A stretch of 64,000 nucleotides of DNA from Manihot esculenta (GCF_001659605.2 NC_035177.2:32628136-32692135); one strand, 5' to 3'; numbered from the stretch's first letter, positions 22,701 through 34,380 are shown. Notes: generated by a model not told the origin, from the sequence alone. Numbers and translations are program-made.

Positions 22701-25700
22701 CTTCACTCTATCAATATTGGTCTGACCTGCCATGCTTATCTCCCTCATGAACAAAACCAGGATGGAAGGGCGTGTATATCAGATAGAGACGAACATGTCC
22801 ACCTTGGAGGAGTTGTTAGCTGCCATGAACATGTCCATCGTGCAAATCAGATTCCTAAATTAATTAAGGAATTTCATTCCTTGCCAATTGGTGGCCACTT
22901 AGGAGCTTTTAGAACCTACAAAAGAACTTCTTCTAATCTATATCGGCTAGAAACGATGAGACACATCCAAAACTTTGTGGCAGAATGCTTGATTTGTCAA
23001 CAACAAAAGTATGAGGCTTTATCTCCAGCTAGATTACTTCAACCATTGCCAACTCCAAATCAGGTTTGGGAAGACATGTCCCTTGATTTTATTATTGGAT
23101 TACCTTAGTCCAATTGATTTGATGCCATATTAGTAGTGGTGGATCGTTATACAAAGTATGCACATATTCTATGTCTCCAAAATTGTCACCGAGTTATTTG
23201 CTAAAGAGATCATCAGGCTACATGGCATGCGAAGTCTGTAGTTAGTGATCGAGATCCCATTTTTCTAAGTCATTTTCTTATCGAAGTTATTTTGCCTTCA
23301 GGGAACACATTTGAAAATGCGTACAACATATCATCCAAAAACGGATGGTCAAACAAAGGTTCTTAATAGAATCTTGTAGACCTATCTTCGATGTTTCACG
23401 TCCGAACAGCCTCATCACTGGAGTAAATGGATCTCTTGGGCTGCATACTCATACAACTCTAGCTTTCAATCAGCTACTAAATTACTCCCTTTCGAGCAGT
23501 GTATGGCAGACCCCTCCAACACTATAGTTTTCACCTGGCGAGACTAAAACAGAAGTAGTGGCCCAAAATTGGTCATCCGAGATGAATTATTGAGACAATT
23601 GACTTACAATCTGAAACAGGCTTAACAACGGATGGTAAGGTCAGCTAATCAGCATAGAATAAATGTTCAATACGAGATGTTCAATACGAGGTGGGAGATT
23701 CTATTTTTCTAAAATTTAGGCCTGAATGCCAGACCACTCTCAAGAAAGTAATCAATCCGAAGCTCTCTCCTCGCTATTTCCGTCCTTTCCACATACTGCA
23801 AAAAGTTGGAAGTTTAGCATATAAGCTAAAGCTCCATGCTTCTACAAAAATACACCCAATATTCCATGTTTCCCAATTCAAAAAAGTAGTGGGCAAGCAT
23901 CCGATTTTATCTGAATTACCACAAGAAATGGCCATAGATGATGAGTTAATTGAACCGGAGGAGATTCTGAAAGTTCAGGAAGTGTTCATTGAGGGGACTA
24001 GGATATCACAAACTCTGATCAAGTAGAAGGGACAAACAGTAGATGAAGCCACCTTGATGAATTATTATGACTTGTCAATCAATTTCCAAACTTCAGCCTT
24101 GAGGTCAAGGCTGGTCTCTTAGGGGGACAGTATTGTTAGCAAAAGCCCAGAAAAGGGAACAGTGGGCCGTGGATCCAATTCACTAAAAGTTTATTATAGA
24201 AAGAGGCTAAGGAAGGAGGAAGGTTCTTCCAAGGATTATTCTAGAATGGACAGCTGGAGTTAGTTACAAGGAATCTGCTGCCAAAACATCGGGCAACGAT
24301 TGCAAATGCTGTGGATAAATAAGAGGAGAGGACATGTTTGTTTGTATCTTTTCTTCTACCTTTCGATTTGTAATACAACTTCCTTGTTGTGGACTGATAA
24401 CGGTTGTTATTAGCAATCATTCTATACTCATGATTTTTGAGGATTGGCTATAAATCATCTCTGAGTTTTTCTCCTTTCTCTTCCTTTTCCTTCTCATCTA
24501 TATTTCAGGTTCTTCACTCTATCAGTTTTGCTTATGTATAGTTTCATAAGCCTATGATATTCCCTTGTATACATTAAGCCTTAAGCAAGTCATCCAAAAT
24601 CATTTAAGTTAGATATTACTAGTCCACAATGTAAATGAGCATATTAGGAAATATCAGTTACAAATGTTAGGTAAGCACAGCCATAGGTAAGAGCTGCCGT
24701 TGGTTTTTGTTTTTTGAAGGAATTCATGAATCCAACTCTATATAAATGACAAAGTAATTCCACATTAAGTCCAGACCTTTCTGAATTCCCTTGTTGATAT
24801 TCTAGCTCATACATATGGTCCAGTAACAAGCCAACTGAACATTGCACCCCTGGCATTCTAGCAAAACCTAGTCAACCCATGGTCATTCACATAACCTAAA
24901 TTATGCCAAGCAAAAGAAACCGATAATGAAACTTTCATATAATCCTCCCACAGCAAGACCAAGCAATCAGTTCTTGAATAACTCGTTAATCACACTCACA
25001 CTCTCACACGTGAAAGCTAACAATTTTTGTAGGGAAGAGGATAGAAGAAACAGTAACCAATTCCAAAAATATAGAGGCTGAGTATGTTTACACAAAATAA
25101 CAGCAGAGAAATTCATGAACAAATGGACAGTAACTTCAGATAGGATAAAACAGGAGAATGCGCATTACAAGGAAAGATAAACAGTAATAGAAACATACTG
25201 CCCGCCAGTATAAAGTAAACCTGGTGGTAATGCACACAGACTCCAGAGAAGGACACCTAAATTCACTTCAAAACTCAAATGAAAATTTTTTAGCATTAGG
25301 CTTGAGAGTTAATCTTATTCAGGAGCATGCTTCCTTACTAGGCAATAATTCTTATTGTAAAACAAGCCCGAAAGCTTATAGTACAATAATACGATCCTTT
25401 TATGGGTTGTAAGCACAGTTCTCTACATGCATTGACAGAGTTACTCCAGTAAGTAAACCAACAAACCCTCAAAATCACTACAGAAATGAAAGAGAATAAA
25501 CAGGTATGATTCCACAACTATGACCAAGGCCAACAAAAACCAACCTCAAGATGTAATTACCAACACCCTTAATAAGCTCGTCATCCAAAATGTTGAGAAT
25601 ACTTGCCACCTGGTTAGAACAGATATTCCAAAGTATAGCAACATTGAAGAATCCAAATTAAAATAAATTCAAGTGTGTGTGTGTGTGACCGAGAGATAGA

Positions 25701-28700
25701 GAGAGATGCAATGAAAGAGCTTATGAATGGAACCATATGAGACGCAAGCATCAACAGAGAAAAAAAACTTTAGAATAATCAAGGAGAAACATAAAAGAAT
25801 TGCAGTAGCTCTATGGCCTTGCCTCCTCTGCTTTCCCATCTCTTTTGTTTCAATCATTGCAGGTTATCTTAATAGCAGCAAATGTATTGCAATTTGCAGT
25901 AATTATATGGTTGAACTTGAACCAAATAATACCAAAGATGTAACCAAGTGCTTTCAATTCTATTGATAAATTTCTTATGACGTTCATATCACAAAGAAAC
26001 ATTTTTAGATTTATTGTAGTGTAACATATGTACGTGATGGATTACCAGAAAGCACTTGTTATAACTGACTTACTGAGATGGCTGTGTAGCAAGCCCGCAC
26101 ATCAATTTCCCCAGCATCGTGCATCCTATGAATAAAAAGATGGGTGAAATTCAGAATGTTTATGAACAAACATTTCTACATGGAAATGAATAAAAGCAAC
26201 AAACTGTATGCATGAACAATTTGACATATTACAAGGACTGTAAATAGTAAATGCGGGTCTGATAGAAAAAAAGAACAAATGACGTGTAACATTGAATAGT
26301 TCAAAGGATGGACCATTTGAAACTAGAATGTCAGACACAATGTAATCCATCTCTAAACATATAAACGTGCATGCATGCATATGTAACTGTGGTACAGGTA
26401 CCCATGCAAAATCAATTCTTTGTTGAAACTGCAGAAAGGAATATGAAACCACACCTGAATGCCCCACTTGGGTCTTTCATTCCCCTTAAAAAAGCATATA
26501 ATTTACCTCTGAAACAAATTTAAAATCAAGTCAAAAGGGATACATCATAGTATCACAACATTGATGAATTCTTTAAAAGTAGAAAAAACTGACCACCTAT
26601 TGATAGACGACAAGGCTCTACGTCCACCCAAGGTAATAAGTGAATTAACTGCGGCATAAGTTGTTGCAAGGTGAGGCATCTGAGACAGAAAAATCTAAGT
26701 TAAAATTGACTGGATAGCAATGAACAATTTGACAGGAAAATGACCAAGTCAAAAAAGGAATAGAACAGTTTAGAATTCCTTTATGTATGCACACGAGAAA
26801 AGTGCTAGTGTTCTTCCTGACAGAAGGAACTAACTGCCAATTTTTTACTAGCTAAAGCAGTCCACCTAAAGAATTATAGCCATTTATATATAACCATGAC
26901 ACATCAACACATTAACAGTATCCACTCGCATGTAACAAAAACAACAGTTCTGAAACACCTAATGTGACTACATTTTGTCTCCATTTCTCAAGAAACAAAC
27001 CCCCAAAAGAAATGACAATGAAAGTTACATTGGGCATAACTAGTAATTTTATTAGCATACGGAAGGGGTACTTGGTCTAACATATTAATTGTCACCATTT
27101 AGAAAGCACTGACAAAGTAGAGTACGAGTAGGTTTCACGGCTAGAGGGTAATTTAGTCAACATAAACCTTATAATGAACAGATAGAAACATCAACAACGA
27201 TAACTGACAAGAAGTTGCCTTTCCAAAAAGTTAAATACTTGCCTGTCCAGGACCACCACCATATCCACCATTTGGGTCCTGTCAATACCAGAAACCCAAA
27301 AATCACAATAAATACAGCTTCATAGCCCAACTAAGCCTTATCTTACAAAGCATAAATATAAAGTCCAAAGGGATAAAAGAAAGTAAAAGTAATTGGATAA
27401 AGTCATTTATTTCAACTGAATCAGAAAATTCTAACCCCACACCCTTCCCCGCAAAAGAGAAAAAGAAAAAGAGAAAAAGTTGGAATCGTAAAAACGGTTT
27501 TTGCTGCTCTTCAAAGAAGGAAATGCCCATTGATAATAAACAATGGCCTTCTGATATCTCAATGAATGCTATACTTCACAAATATTTTTTCAACCAAAGA
27601 TAAATGCATGGGCTTTCTCTTGATCTTGTCCAGAAAGATACAAGCACAAAAGAAAAGCAAGAACAAAAGATTGATAATCTGAGTGTGTTGCAGCAAGGAT
27701 ACACTGATGCAGTGAGTTGATATTGCTTCTGTGTGCAATCATTAAACTTGCACATGTGCACAAAATACACTTGCACTTATGCACATATAGTATGGATGTC
27801 ATATCAATATAGCACTTTAGTTATGTCATAATGTCAATAAACTCTGTAACTTATCTGCATTCAAACATTGTGCAAGTAAATAAACATTTACATAGGAATA
27901 TAGAAATAATTTGTTGTGGCCAAATATTTGCAACTTCTGAAATTTAAGAATTCCCACAATAAAGCAAAATAAGTTTCTAAGAGATTTTATTTAAACTTCA
28001 TACCTGACAATGCTTAAGAAAGTCAATCACATTATTTTCTAGTTCGTAATCAATAGACTCCCCCAATAAAGCAATTGAATGCAAAATCCAGTAGCAAAGC
28101 CAAGGTCGACTGCACCAAGCAAAATTATGCACCAAGAAATGAAATAAGAAGCAACTTTAGTACATTAGTAACTTTTCGACATAGTTAAGCATCATTTTAA
28201 AAAATAAAATAATAAGAAAAAAAAGCAGGCCTATTAGGTGTCACACTCCAATCAAAGAGAAAATACCATTTTTCATAATTAAATCTTCCTCAATTAAACT
28301 AGGCAATATAAGTCATAGATAGAAACCTTAAGACTGCTTCTCCCAACTAATAAAATGAGTCGCTCATATTAATTTGCACCATCATCTATGCTTATCATAT
28401 GCAGTCACCACTCAACTTTGGCAGACAGTCTACATGATCTTCTACAAATAGAAAACAGAAAATGACAAAAGACCAAAAAAATGAAGAAATAGAAAGGGCG
28501 AACATTTTTCTTTCTCCGTGTAGCAAACAATCAAAACACTTATATTGAAATAAAAAGAAAAAAAATTTCTTGTAAATATTTTAATGAAGAAAAAGAGAAA
28601 AACGAGGAAAAAGTTTAAGATGGAAATGAGCCAACTTCATTGCAGTTTTCAAGTATTTTCCTTTCCATTCAGTTGCTGCATTCAAGATGCCATGAAGCCA

Positions 28701-29516
28701 TACTATCTACACCATCGGGAAATGGTCTGAATCTGTCTGATAACCTCAGAAACTCAGTTCATTCAGCCAGGAAAGATTCATTGCAACTAGTAAAGCAACT
28801 GAAATGTAAACTACATGTAAATTTCCAATAATATTTGAGTAGCAAGTAATTTTACCTCAGAAAAAACTTATATCTGTGATATGTGAATACATGATCAGGG
28901 CTTTCAGACAAATAGGCCTTACCATGATACCACTGCCTCATTTCATATCAATGAACTTTCATTAAGCACAAAATGCAAGCATGTACAAATCTCATACAGA
29001 TATTGCGTGCTGTGCCATCATTACCTAATCTAACACATAAGGATGGAGAGAAAAAAAAAAAAGAAACAAACAGAAAAAGAGAACTTTGCTCTACTAGTAA
29101 TCAGATTTCAAAACAGTAGTTATGCAAATATCACTGAGCAAGTAACCCTTAAGAATTCAAGTTTCAGCAAAGTTTGGAAATCAATCAGATAGAAAACAAT
29201 AAATTAAAGGAGATAGAGAGACGCACTTAGCATCCAATACCACAAAGGAGGAACTGAGTTGCTTGAGTCCTCTGGTTAGATACTCTATGTGATTGTCACG
29301 TTGAAGCTCTAACCTATAAAACCAAATCAAAATCGCACTTTTTACCTTAAAAAGCAAACGCCAAAGAAAAAAAGCGCATACTTACATTAGGGTTCGAGTC
29401 TTGTGAGGAATATTAGCGAAAATATCGTAGATCTGGAAAACTTGATCCTGAACCATCCATTGCTCCCGTTGGCTGACCGTCGCTCGACGTTGATCCGATG
29501 ATTCCACTGAGTCCAT
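19794..29516 (-). CDS. FTB: Protein farnesyltransferase subunit beta, 14 exons
   Basis: Catalytic beta subunit of the cytosolic enzyme that puts a farnesyl group on the Cys of C-terminal CaaX proteins; the Arabidopsis orthologue is ERA1, a negative regulator of abscisic acid signalling. Exons in order: 29516-29386, 29313-29227, 28109-28004, 27278-27243, 26679-26597, 26508-26455, 26125-26074, 25609-25545, 21754-21698, 21513-21441, 21278-21192, 21117-20958, 20788-20718, 20039-19794. They join in phase to 435 codons plus stop, with no break. Hallmarks: RPWLCYWILHSIALL, GGYGGGPGQ, CQTYEGGIAGEPGSEAHGG, KLVDGCYSFWQ (zinc ligands D270 and C272) and YYHTCYCLSGLS (ligand H372). Exon 12 is the acidic insert typical of plant FTBs. 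Start: first ATG of the frame (MDSVESSDQR). Intron 4 uses a GC donor; all other introns are GT-AG. The partner alpha subunit is not in the window. Confidence 0.95.
22238..22295 (+). repeat. 58-bp flank duplication, left copy
   Basis: gttttgtttatgtataattt to gcctt matches 24525-24582 with five or so mismatches. It ends 24 bp before the left LTR, whereas the right copy begins directly after the right LTR. Confidence 0.75.
22320..22713 (+). repeat. Left LTR of the intronic element
   Basis: Matches 24134-24524 throughout. The first dinucleotide is TA instead of TG. It is followed directly by sequence without a clear tRNA-complementary site. Confidence 0.8.
22747..24026 (+). pseudogene. gag-integrase relic of the intronic element
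   Basis: 22747-22860 reads a gag-like N-terminus (MEGRVYQIETNMSTLEELL). It passes at about 22855 directly into the integrase zinc-binding domain (GGHLGAFRTYKR, CLICQQQ; 22881-23108) and the beginning of the catalytic core (WEDMSLDFIIGLP, then stop). After 23110 the core is broken by stops and frameshifts. 23691-24026 is the C-terminal part (PRYFRPFHILQKVGSLAYKL, HPIFHVSQFKK). Protease, reverse transcriptase and RNase H have been lost in one large deletion. Chromovirus-like, clade not fixed. Confidence 0.75.
24134..24524 (+). repeat. Right LTR of the intronic element
   Basis: Starts TGTTAGCAAAAGCCCAG just after a polypurine tract and ends CTCTATCA. Divergence from the left copy shows an old insertion. 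Confidence 0.82.
24525..24582 (+). repeat. 58-bp flank duplication, right copy
   Basis: Direct repeat of 22238-22295, immediately after the right LTR end. Confidence 0.75.
25674..25706. repeat. GT/GA microsatellite in FTB intron 7 region
   Basis: gtgtgtgtgtgtgtg followed by gagagatagagagag. Confidence 0.75.
26680..27242 (-). other. Non-canonical GC-AG intron (FTB intron 4)
   Basis: Exon 4 ends ...GGACAG and is followed by GCAAGT. The acceptor is TCTCAG before exon 5 (ATGCCTCACC). The only split that keeps the conserved GGYGGGPGQ then PHLATTYAAVN uses this GC donor. The other twelve introns have GT. Confidence 0.85.
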
Positions 29517-30500
29517 CCGTGTGATCACTCCTAGAACTGCAGTAGAAATTTGATCTTTTTTACTGGGTCAATTACTCAGCATTCAGGAATGGCAATGGAT
29601 TAGATATATTTGGTACCGATCCAACCGAATTTTAACTGGACGAGTTTTGGACAGTTAAAAAAGAAATAATATCATTTGCGGATTGGGATTGAATTCCAGT
29701 TTTACGTATAAAATACATATTATTTAAATTTATTTATATAAATAATTAATTTAATATAAAAATATATTTTATAATAATATTTACAAATTTTTTATATTTT
29801 TTATTTAAAATTTAAATATTTTTTAAAAATATTAAATTTTTTAAATAAAAATTATTAATAAAAAATATTTTTATATAATTTATTAATTAAAATATATAAA
29901 TTTAAATAATTTTAAATTTTATTTAAATAATAATAATCAAATTTCTAACGAATTTAAATAATTTAAATTAATTTCTAATTAAATTTAAATTAAATTTAAA
30001 TATTATTAATATAAATTAATTCAAATTCAAATAATTTAATTTTTACTGTATCTATTTACATTCTAAATCACATTATGAAATTTTCTTTTATACTTTATAT
30101 TTTCCCTAATAATGCAAGGATATTGCATTTCCTGAGGCTCATTGGGAAACTTACAAAGAGCCCATAATTATAAAGAGGGCTGTGATAAACATCAAAGCCC
30201 AAAAGCCCAAAGGTACGAATCCAACAAATATCAAAACTTAAACTCAATAAATAAAAAAAATTTAAAAAAATACCAAAACAAACTCTAGGGATGGCAGGCG
30301 GGCGGATTTTCACCGGTACTCGATCTGACCAAATTTTATTAGGACAGATTTGAATTTTTACAAAATAAATTTGAATGGATTCGGATTTGACAAATTATAC
30401 TCGTTTCGAATTCGAATAGGATTCGGAATTAAGTGATCGGATATTCATTACACGAACCTGATTAGATATGGTAACAAAATTAACCCTAATCCCTAATTCC
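29517..30500. other. FTB 5' flank and intergenic DNA
   Basis: The first part (29517-29590) should hold the FTB 5' UTR and promoter; no clear TATA box is seen. The rest is AT-rich, with diverged stretches near 29600-29680 and 30290-30470 (accgatccaaccgaatt; gcgggcggattttcaccggt) that resemble each other and those near 9870 and 13470. No gene. Confidence 0.5.
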
Positions 30501-30539
30501 TTTTTATTTTACTCGAGTCATACACTGCTTCTCTCTCTT

Positions 30540-31070
30540 CGTCGGCGCCTCTCTCCCCCGCTTCCCTTCCAATAATTCCCAATCGACGCCTCTCTCCCCC
30601 ACTTCACTGACGACTGCCGGCAGCTCAGTCAGCACCGGCGACGTCTCCTTTCTCTCCCCAGCGACACGATAAATCTTCTCTCTCCCCAGTCAGGCATATC
30701 TCCTTCTCTCTCTCTCTCCAGTAGGCGACATCTCCCACTTCCCAGTCAACGCCTCTCTTCCCCACTTCACTGACGAGTGCCGGCAGCCCAGTCAGTACCG
30801 GCGACGTCTCCTTGCTCTCCCCAATCGACGATAAATCTTCTATCTCCCCAGTCAGCATATCTCCTTCTCTCTCTCCAGTGCGGTGACATCTCCCACTTCC
30901 CAGTCGGAGACAACTCTTCCCTCTCCCCGGTCGGCATCGGCAACATCTCCTTCTCTCTTCCCAGTCGGTGACATCTACTCTTTCCAAATGACGCTTCTCT
31001 CCCCCACTTCACTGACCACTGCCGGAGACAACCCTTGCCTCTCTCCAATCGGCGTCGGCGACATCTCCTT
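30540..31070. repeat. CT-rich tandem duplication (~165-bp unit)
   Basis: A block containing acttcactgacga, gccggcag, gtaccggcgacgtctcctt and cccagtcagcatatctcctt appears at about 30560-30745 and again at about 30745-30905, with a partial third copy to 31070. Open frames on both strands here (for example 30625-30987) are by-products of the low-complexity sequence. Confidence 0.75.
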
Positions 31071-31880
31071 TGATTGGAACTTTGCAATCAAATTTTTTGA
31101 TAATCAAGATCTTTTACGTGCATGTTGTTAAAGAATTTTTAGTTGTTATTAAAAATTTTTAGAATTTATGGACTATTAATCTGATTATTTGGATACTGTT
31201 AAAAAATCTAATTATTTGCTATTTGTTTTCTGTAACACTATTGATTTTTAGAATTTATGGACTATTAATCTGATTTATGAACTAAAAGTTATTATTAAAG
31301 ATTTTTAGAATTTATGGACTATTAATCTGATGATCTGATTATTTGCTATTTGGTCACTCTTAATATGATAATCAAGATCTTTTTAGTTGCTCTTAAAATA
31401 TATTAATACTATCAGATCCCATGGGGTTTAAGAAAAATATGTGTTAATTTACCAGAATGATATTTGATGTAGTGAAGAGATTATAAATCCTAAGTACCCT
31501 CAATATAATCCACCTTGTTCGTGTCATTGAGCATTTCTCCAATGTTTTTATTGCTGAGTTGTGCATATCCTGTAGATATTTTTTGTGAAAATTATTGCAA
31601 GTTCTCTCAGACTTGATTTACAATCTATGTTTTAACTGTTGGTAGTTTATTTGTGAGTTAAATTATTGATATTATTGTTCTCTGTGATGAGTATGAGTGT
31701 GTTGACTTAAGTAAAGGTATCTTTGAGCAAATCTTTAGAATTAACTAGGTGAACTGGAGTAGTTATTTTAGTTTGTGATTATGTATTGACTTAAATAAAT
31801 TTATTTGTTGATTAAGTTACTGATGATCTGAGATCCAAAAAATAGGGTTTTACAGAGATTCTGTAAAATGGAAAAGAACT
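31071..31880. other. Intergenic DNA with a short dispersed repeat
   Basis: tagaatttatggactattaa occurs three times, at about 31157, 31252 and 31307. A short inverted repeat ttttacagagattctgtaaaa lies at about 31851-31871. No gene is seen. Confidence 0.5.
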
Positions 31881-32539
31881 TAGAACTTAGGGGTGAGTAT
31901 TTCCCCCTTTTATCCGTTTTCTTTTGCCTGCTAGTGACGTATAACGGTTTTGCCACCATTGAAACACGTCTCCCTGCCACGCTGATACGGGCGTACGAGA
32001 ATATCAGATTCCTGACTCATGTGTAACAGCCTCTGATTCTCCCCGGGTGCATACGTGGACGGTCCCACAAGGCGAATGGGTTGAACTCCTTCTTGATCCG
32101 GACCTGGGCCGGAAGATAAGGTTAGAACTAAGCCCATAAAGGATCTGCTCGATGGGCCGTGGAGCTGGCCCGGCCTGATTGAAAAAATTGACAGGAGCCC
32201 TGCCCTGGGGGCTGAGGGGGCCGGTCCTAATACAAATAAGAAACTTGGGGGTCTCTGGATAATGGGCTGGTATCATGGGCCTGGCCCCATACCGAGGTGA
32301 AGAAACCCAGCGGTCATCAATTGCCCCAACTATTGAGGGAGTAAATACTAAGAATCATTATGGCCGCACCTGTTTGAATACAACTTGCCTCATTACACCC
32401 TTTCACCTTATTGTCATTTGGAGTTTTGAATCCTCTCTGTCTTTTTCCATTTCGGGCTTTCCTCTGTTCTTCGTGCGCACTGCCATTTTCACTTTCCTGC
32501 CTTTATCTTCCAAGTACGCTTTCTTTCCTTTCCCATGAA

Positions 32540-33540
32540 TAGCTTTTAAGGATCCTGATGCCGTTGGCCTAAAGCCTAACGTCACCCTGTCTCACATTAA
32601 AACCATAGTCTCTGGATATATATTAATATCACCTCCTCTTCATCCTCAGGGCCCTTACCAAGATGAAGGGATCTTTCTTTCTGATCCTCCTCCCTCCGGT
32701 TCAATCGGTCCCCCGAAAGACGTAAGTTTAGTTTTCTTTGTTAGACAGAAGATGTATGGTTTATCCTTCCCTTATCTCCTTCCTTTAACGGGGTTTTCCA
32801 GTATTTTGGGATTGCTTCTCAAACGTTGATCTCTGGTTTCACTCTCTTCATGTCTTCTTTCGAATCTGTATGTCTGGGCAGGAGTTCTACATCCACAGGG
32901 CGTCCGTTCGATACCTTATTCAGGCCCAGCTTTTGAGATGAAGATGAATCATATTAAGCCCCCTAAGACTCTTACGTCGCCCATAGGGAGCTTGAACGTT
33001 GCCTCGGACGCCCTCTTAGTAGGGCGATTGGTGGGGGAGGTCGCTCAACAAGTTGCCGAAATCATATCATCCAGGTTGTCTAGCCGGCCCCCTCCCCCTG
33101 CTCCTGCCCGAGCTCCGAAGCCGAGCTCTCGAGGCGCCAAATTTTCAAGGCCGCCAAGCAGCGGCAGGTCGGTCTTGGCCGCTTGAGCTGTTCAAGCTCT
33201 CCGGTCCCCTCGGACTTCAAGTTCGAGCGAGGACTCCGGGTCGACGAGGACGAAGCCTGCCTCGCCTTCTGGCGATGCTTCCGGAAAAAGGCTCGAGGCC
33301 TCCATAGCTGAGATGGAGATCCTTGTAAGCAAGACTGAGATCGCCTCTGTGGGGAATGATCATGAGGCCCTTGCCGAGGTCAGCCCAGCTACCGAGGAGA
33401 AGGAACTTAGTTTTGTAGATGACGTAACGGAGAAGGTCGGGGACAAGCGTCCCGCCCCTACCGAAGTGCCTGTCCTGGTTTGCATTCCAAAGAAGTCTTA
33501 GGCTTCTAGAAGACTAGTTCCTATCTTTCTTCCTTTCGGG
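32540..33540 (+). pseudogene. Remains of an extra antisense ORF of the Tat element
   Basis: Plus-strand pieces with a coding look but many stops: 32740-32935 (GLSFPYLLPLTGFSSILGL), 32938-33186 (Pro/Ser-rich, SSRLSSRPPPPAPARAPKPS), and 33313-33501 (an acidic stretch, MEILVSKTEIASVGNDHEAL). It runs opposite to the Tat pol genes and lies between them and the presumed 3' LTR, the position of the extra antisense ORFs described in Tat-type elements. Its function is unknown in those elements too, and this copy cannot encode a full protein. Confidence 0.45.
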
Positions 33541-33558
33541 AAGAAGAAGGATGTTCCC

Positions 33559-34155
33559 GTGGTGCCCCTGATGTTTGCTCCTGACTCAAACTTATGGAAT
33601 AACATGATTTCTGATATTTATTGTGGAATACAAGATGCAGTCCACACGTGTATCACGAAGCAATTCATGGTGGGTCCGTGTCAGGATTTCCTTGCTGGAA
33701 ATGGCGAAGATGATCAACTTGCTGTCGATTTTGATATAGAGCGCGTGTGCTATGAGAAACAGAGATTTGCTGTACTCAATCGGGCTTCTGTTGATGCTTC
33801 CAAACATGTGTTTCGTGATATTCAAAGTTTAGCTTACAAATATGCAAGTAAGGACAATGCATTGATGACTATGTTTAAATCAGGAAGCAAGGGTAATCTG
33901 CTAAAATTAGCCCAACATAGTATGTGTCTAGGTTTGCAACATTCACTTGTTCCATTGTCCTTCAGAACGCCTCGCCTACTTTCTTGTGCTGCTTTGAATA
34001 AACAAAAAGGGTGACAAAGCTGATCTTCCTGAGACTTTAACTCAAAGACTTATGTTTTTCATGCGTGATATACACACAACATGTGATGGAACAGTGAGAA
34101 ATGCTTATGGGAATCAACCTGTTCAGCTCTCCTATAATAACGAGACAGAGTTCAG
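33559..34155 (+). pseudogene. NRPD1: Captured fragment of RNA polymerase IV largest subunit
   Basis: The open frame 33559-34014 ends with SGSKGNLLKLAQHSMCLGLQ and HSLVPLSFRTPRLLSCAA, and contains FDIERVCYEKQRFAVLN. After a +1 shift at about 34010 the next frame reads DLPETLTQRLMFFMRDIH, CDGTVRNAYGNQPVQLSY, then a stop at about 34176. Both pieces match the plant NRPD1 catalytic subunit of Pol IV, the polymerase that starts siRNA-directed silencing of transposons. A stretch of roughly 50 residues that joins them in NRPD1 (ending NSFLTGLNPLECFVH-like) is missing. No intron is visible, but I cannot say whether the parent has one here. Only a small part of a protein of about 1400 residues is present, so no polymerase can be made. 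The first residues (33559-33600) may belong to the retroelement. Confidence 0.8.
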
Positions 34156-34380
34156 CTGGATTGCGATGAGCGTTTAAGGGAGTATAAGGAGTCCTCCGAG
34201 CTAAAAAAGATCCAGCAGGCCCGCGAAGCTCGTCTTCCGAACTGTAAGGATTCTCCTGAGTTGAAAGCTGAGATAGTAGTGTAGGTGATAGTGATGTAAA
34301 CATAGATGATAATGCATCTAGGCATGTAAGTCCTTTGAGGACAGCTTTTCCTTCAGTAGAGTAGGTACTTATAGCAGGCT
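34156..34380 (+). pseudogene. Tail of the Tat antisense ORF after the NRPD1 insert
   Basis: Directly after the NRPD1 piece the frame changes to an acidic/basic coiled-coil-like stretch (LDERLREYKESSELKKIQQA) and ends, after a stop and shift, with VNIDDNASRHVSPLRTAFPS and a stop at about 34364. It appears to be the end of the retroelement ORF, so NRPD1 sequence lies inside that ORF. Confidence 0.45.

Larger units (their letters stand above)
22320..24524 (+). mobile_element. Internally deleted Ty3/gypsy element in FTB intron 8
   Basis: Two direct LTR-like repeats (22320-22713 and 24134-24524) begin with (TG/TA)TTAG and end in TATCA, and differ at many positions. A purine tract agggggacagta sits before the right copy. 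The interior of 1.4 kb keeps only an N-terminal gag piece and integrase pieces. It lies in antisense to FTB, in an intron of 3790 bp, and the FTB exons on both sides are intact. No 5-bp target duplication is visible. Instead a 58-bp host segment is present on both sides. Confidence 0.8.

Noticed and set aside
19794..29516. FTB as a pseudogene because of a retroelement in the middle
   Set aside because: The element lies wholly in intron 8; all exons are intact, in phase and with splice signals.
30625..31131. Overlapping ORFs on both strands in the CT-rich block
   Set aside because: Low-complexity tandem sequence with no recognisable domain or codon bias.
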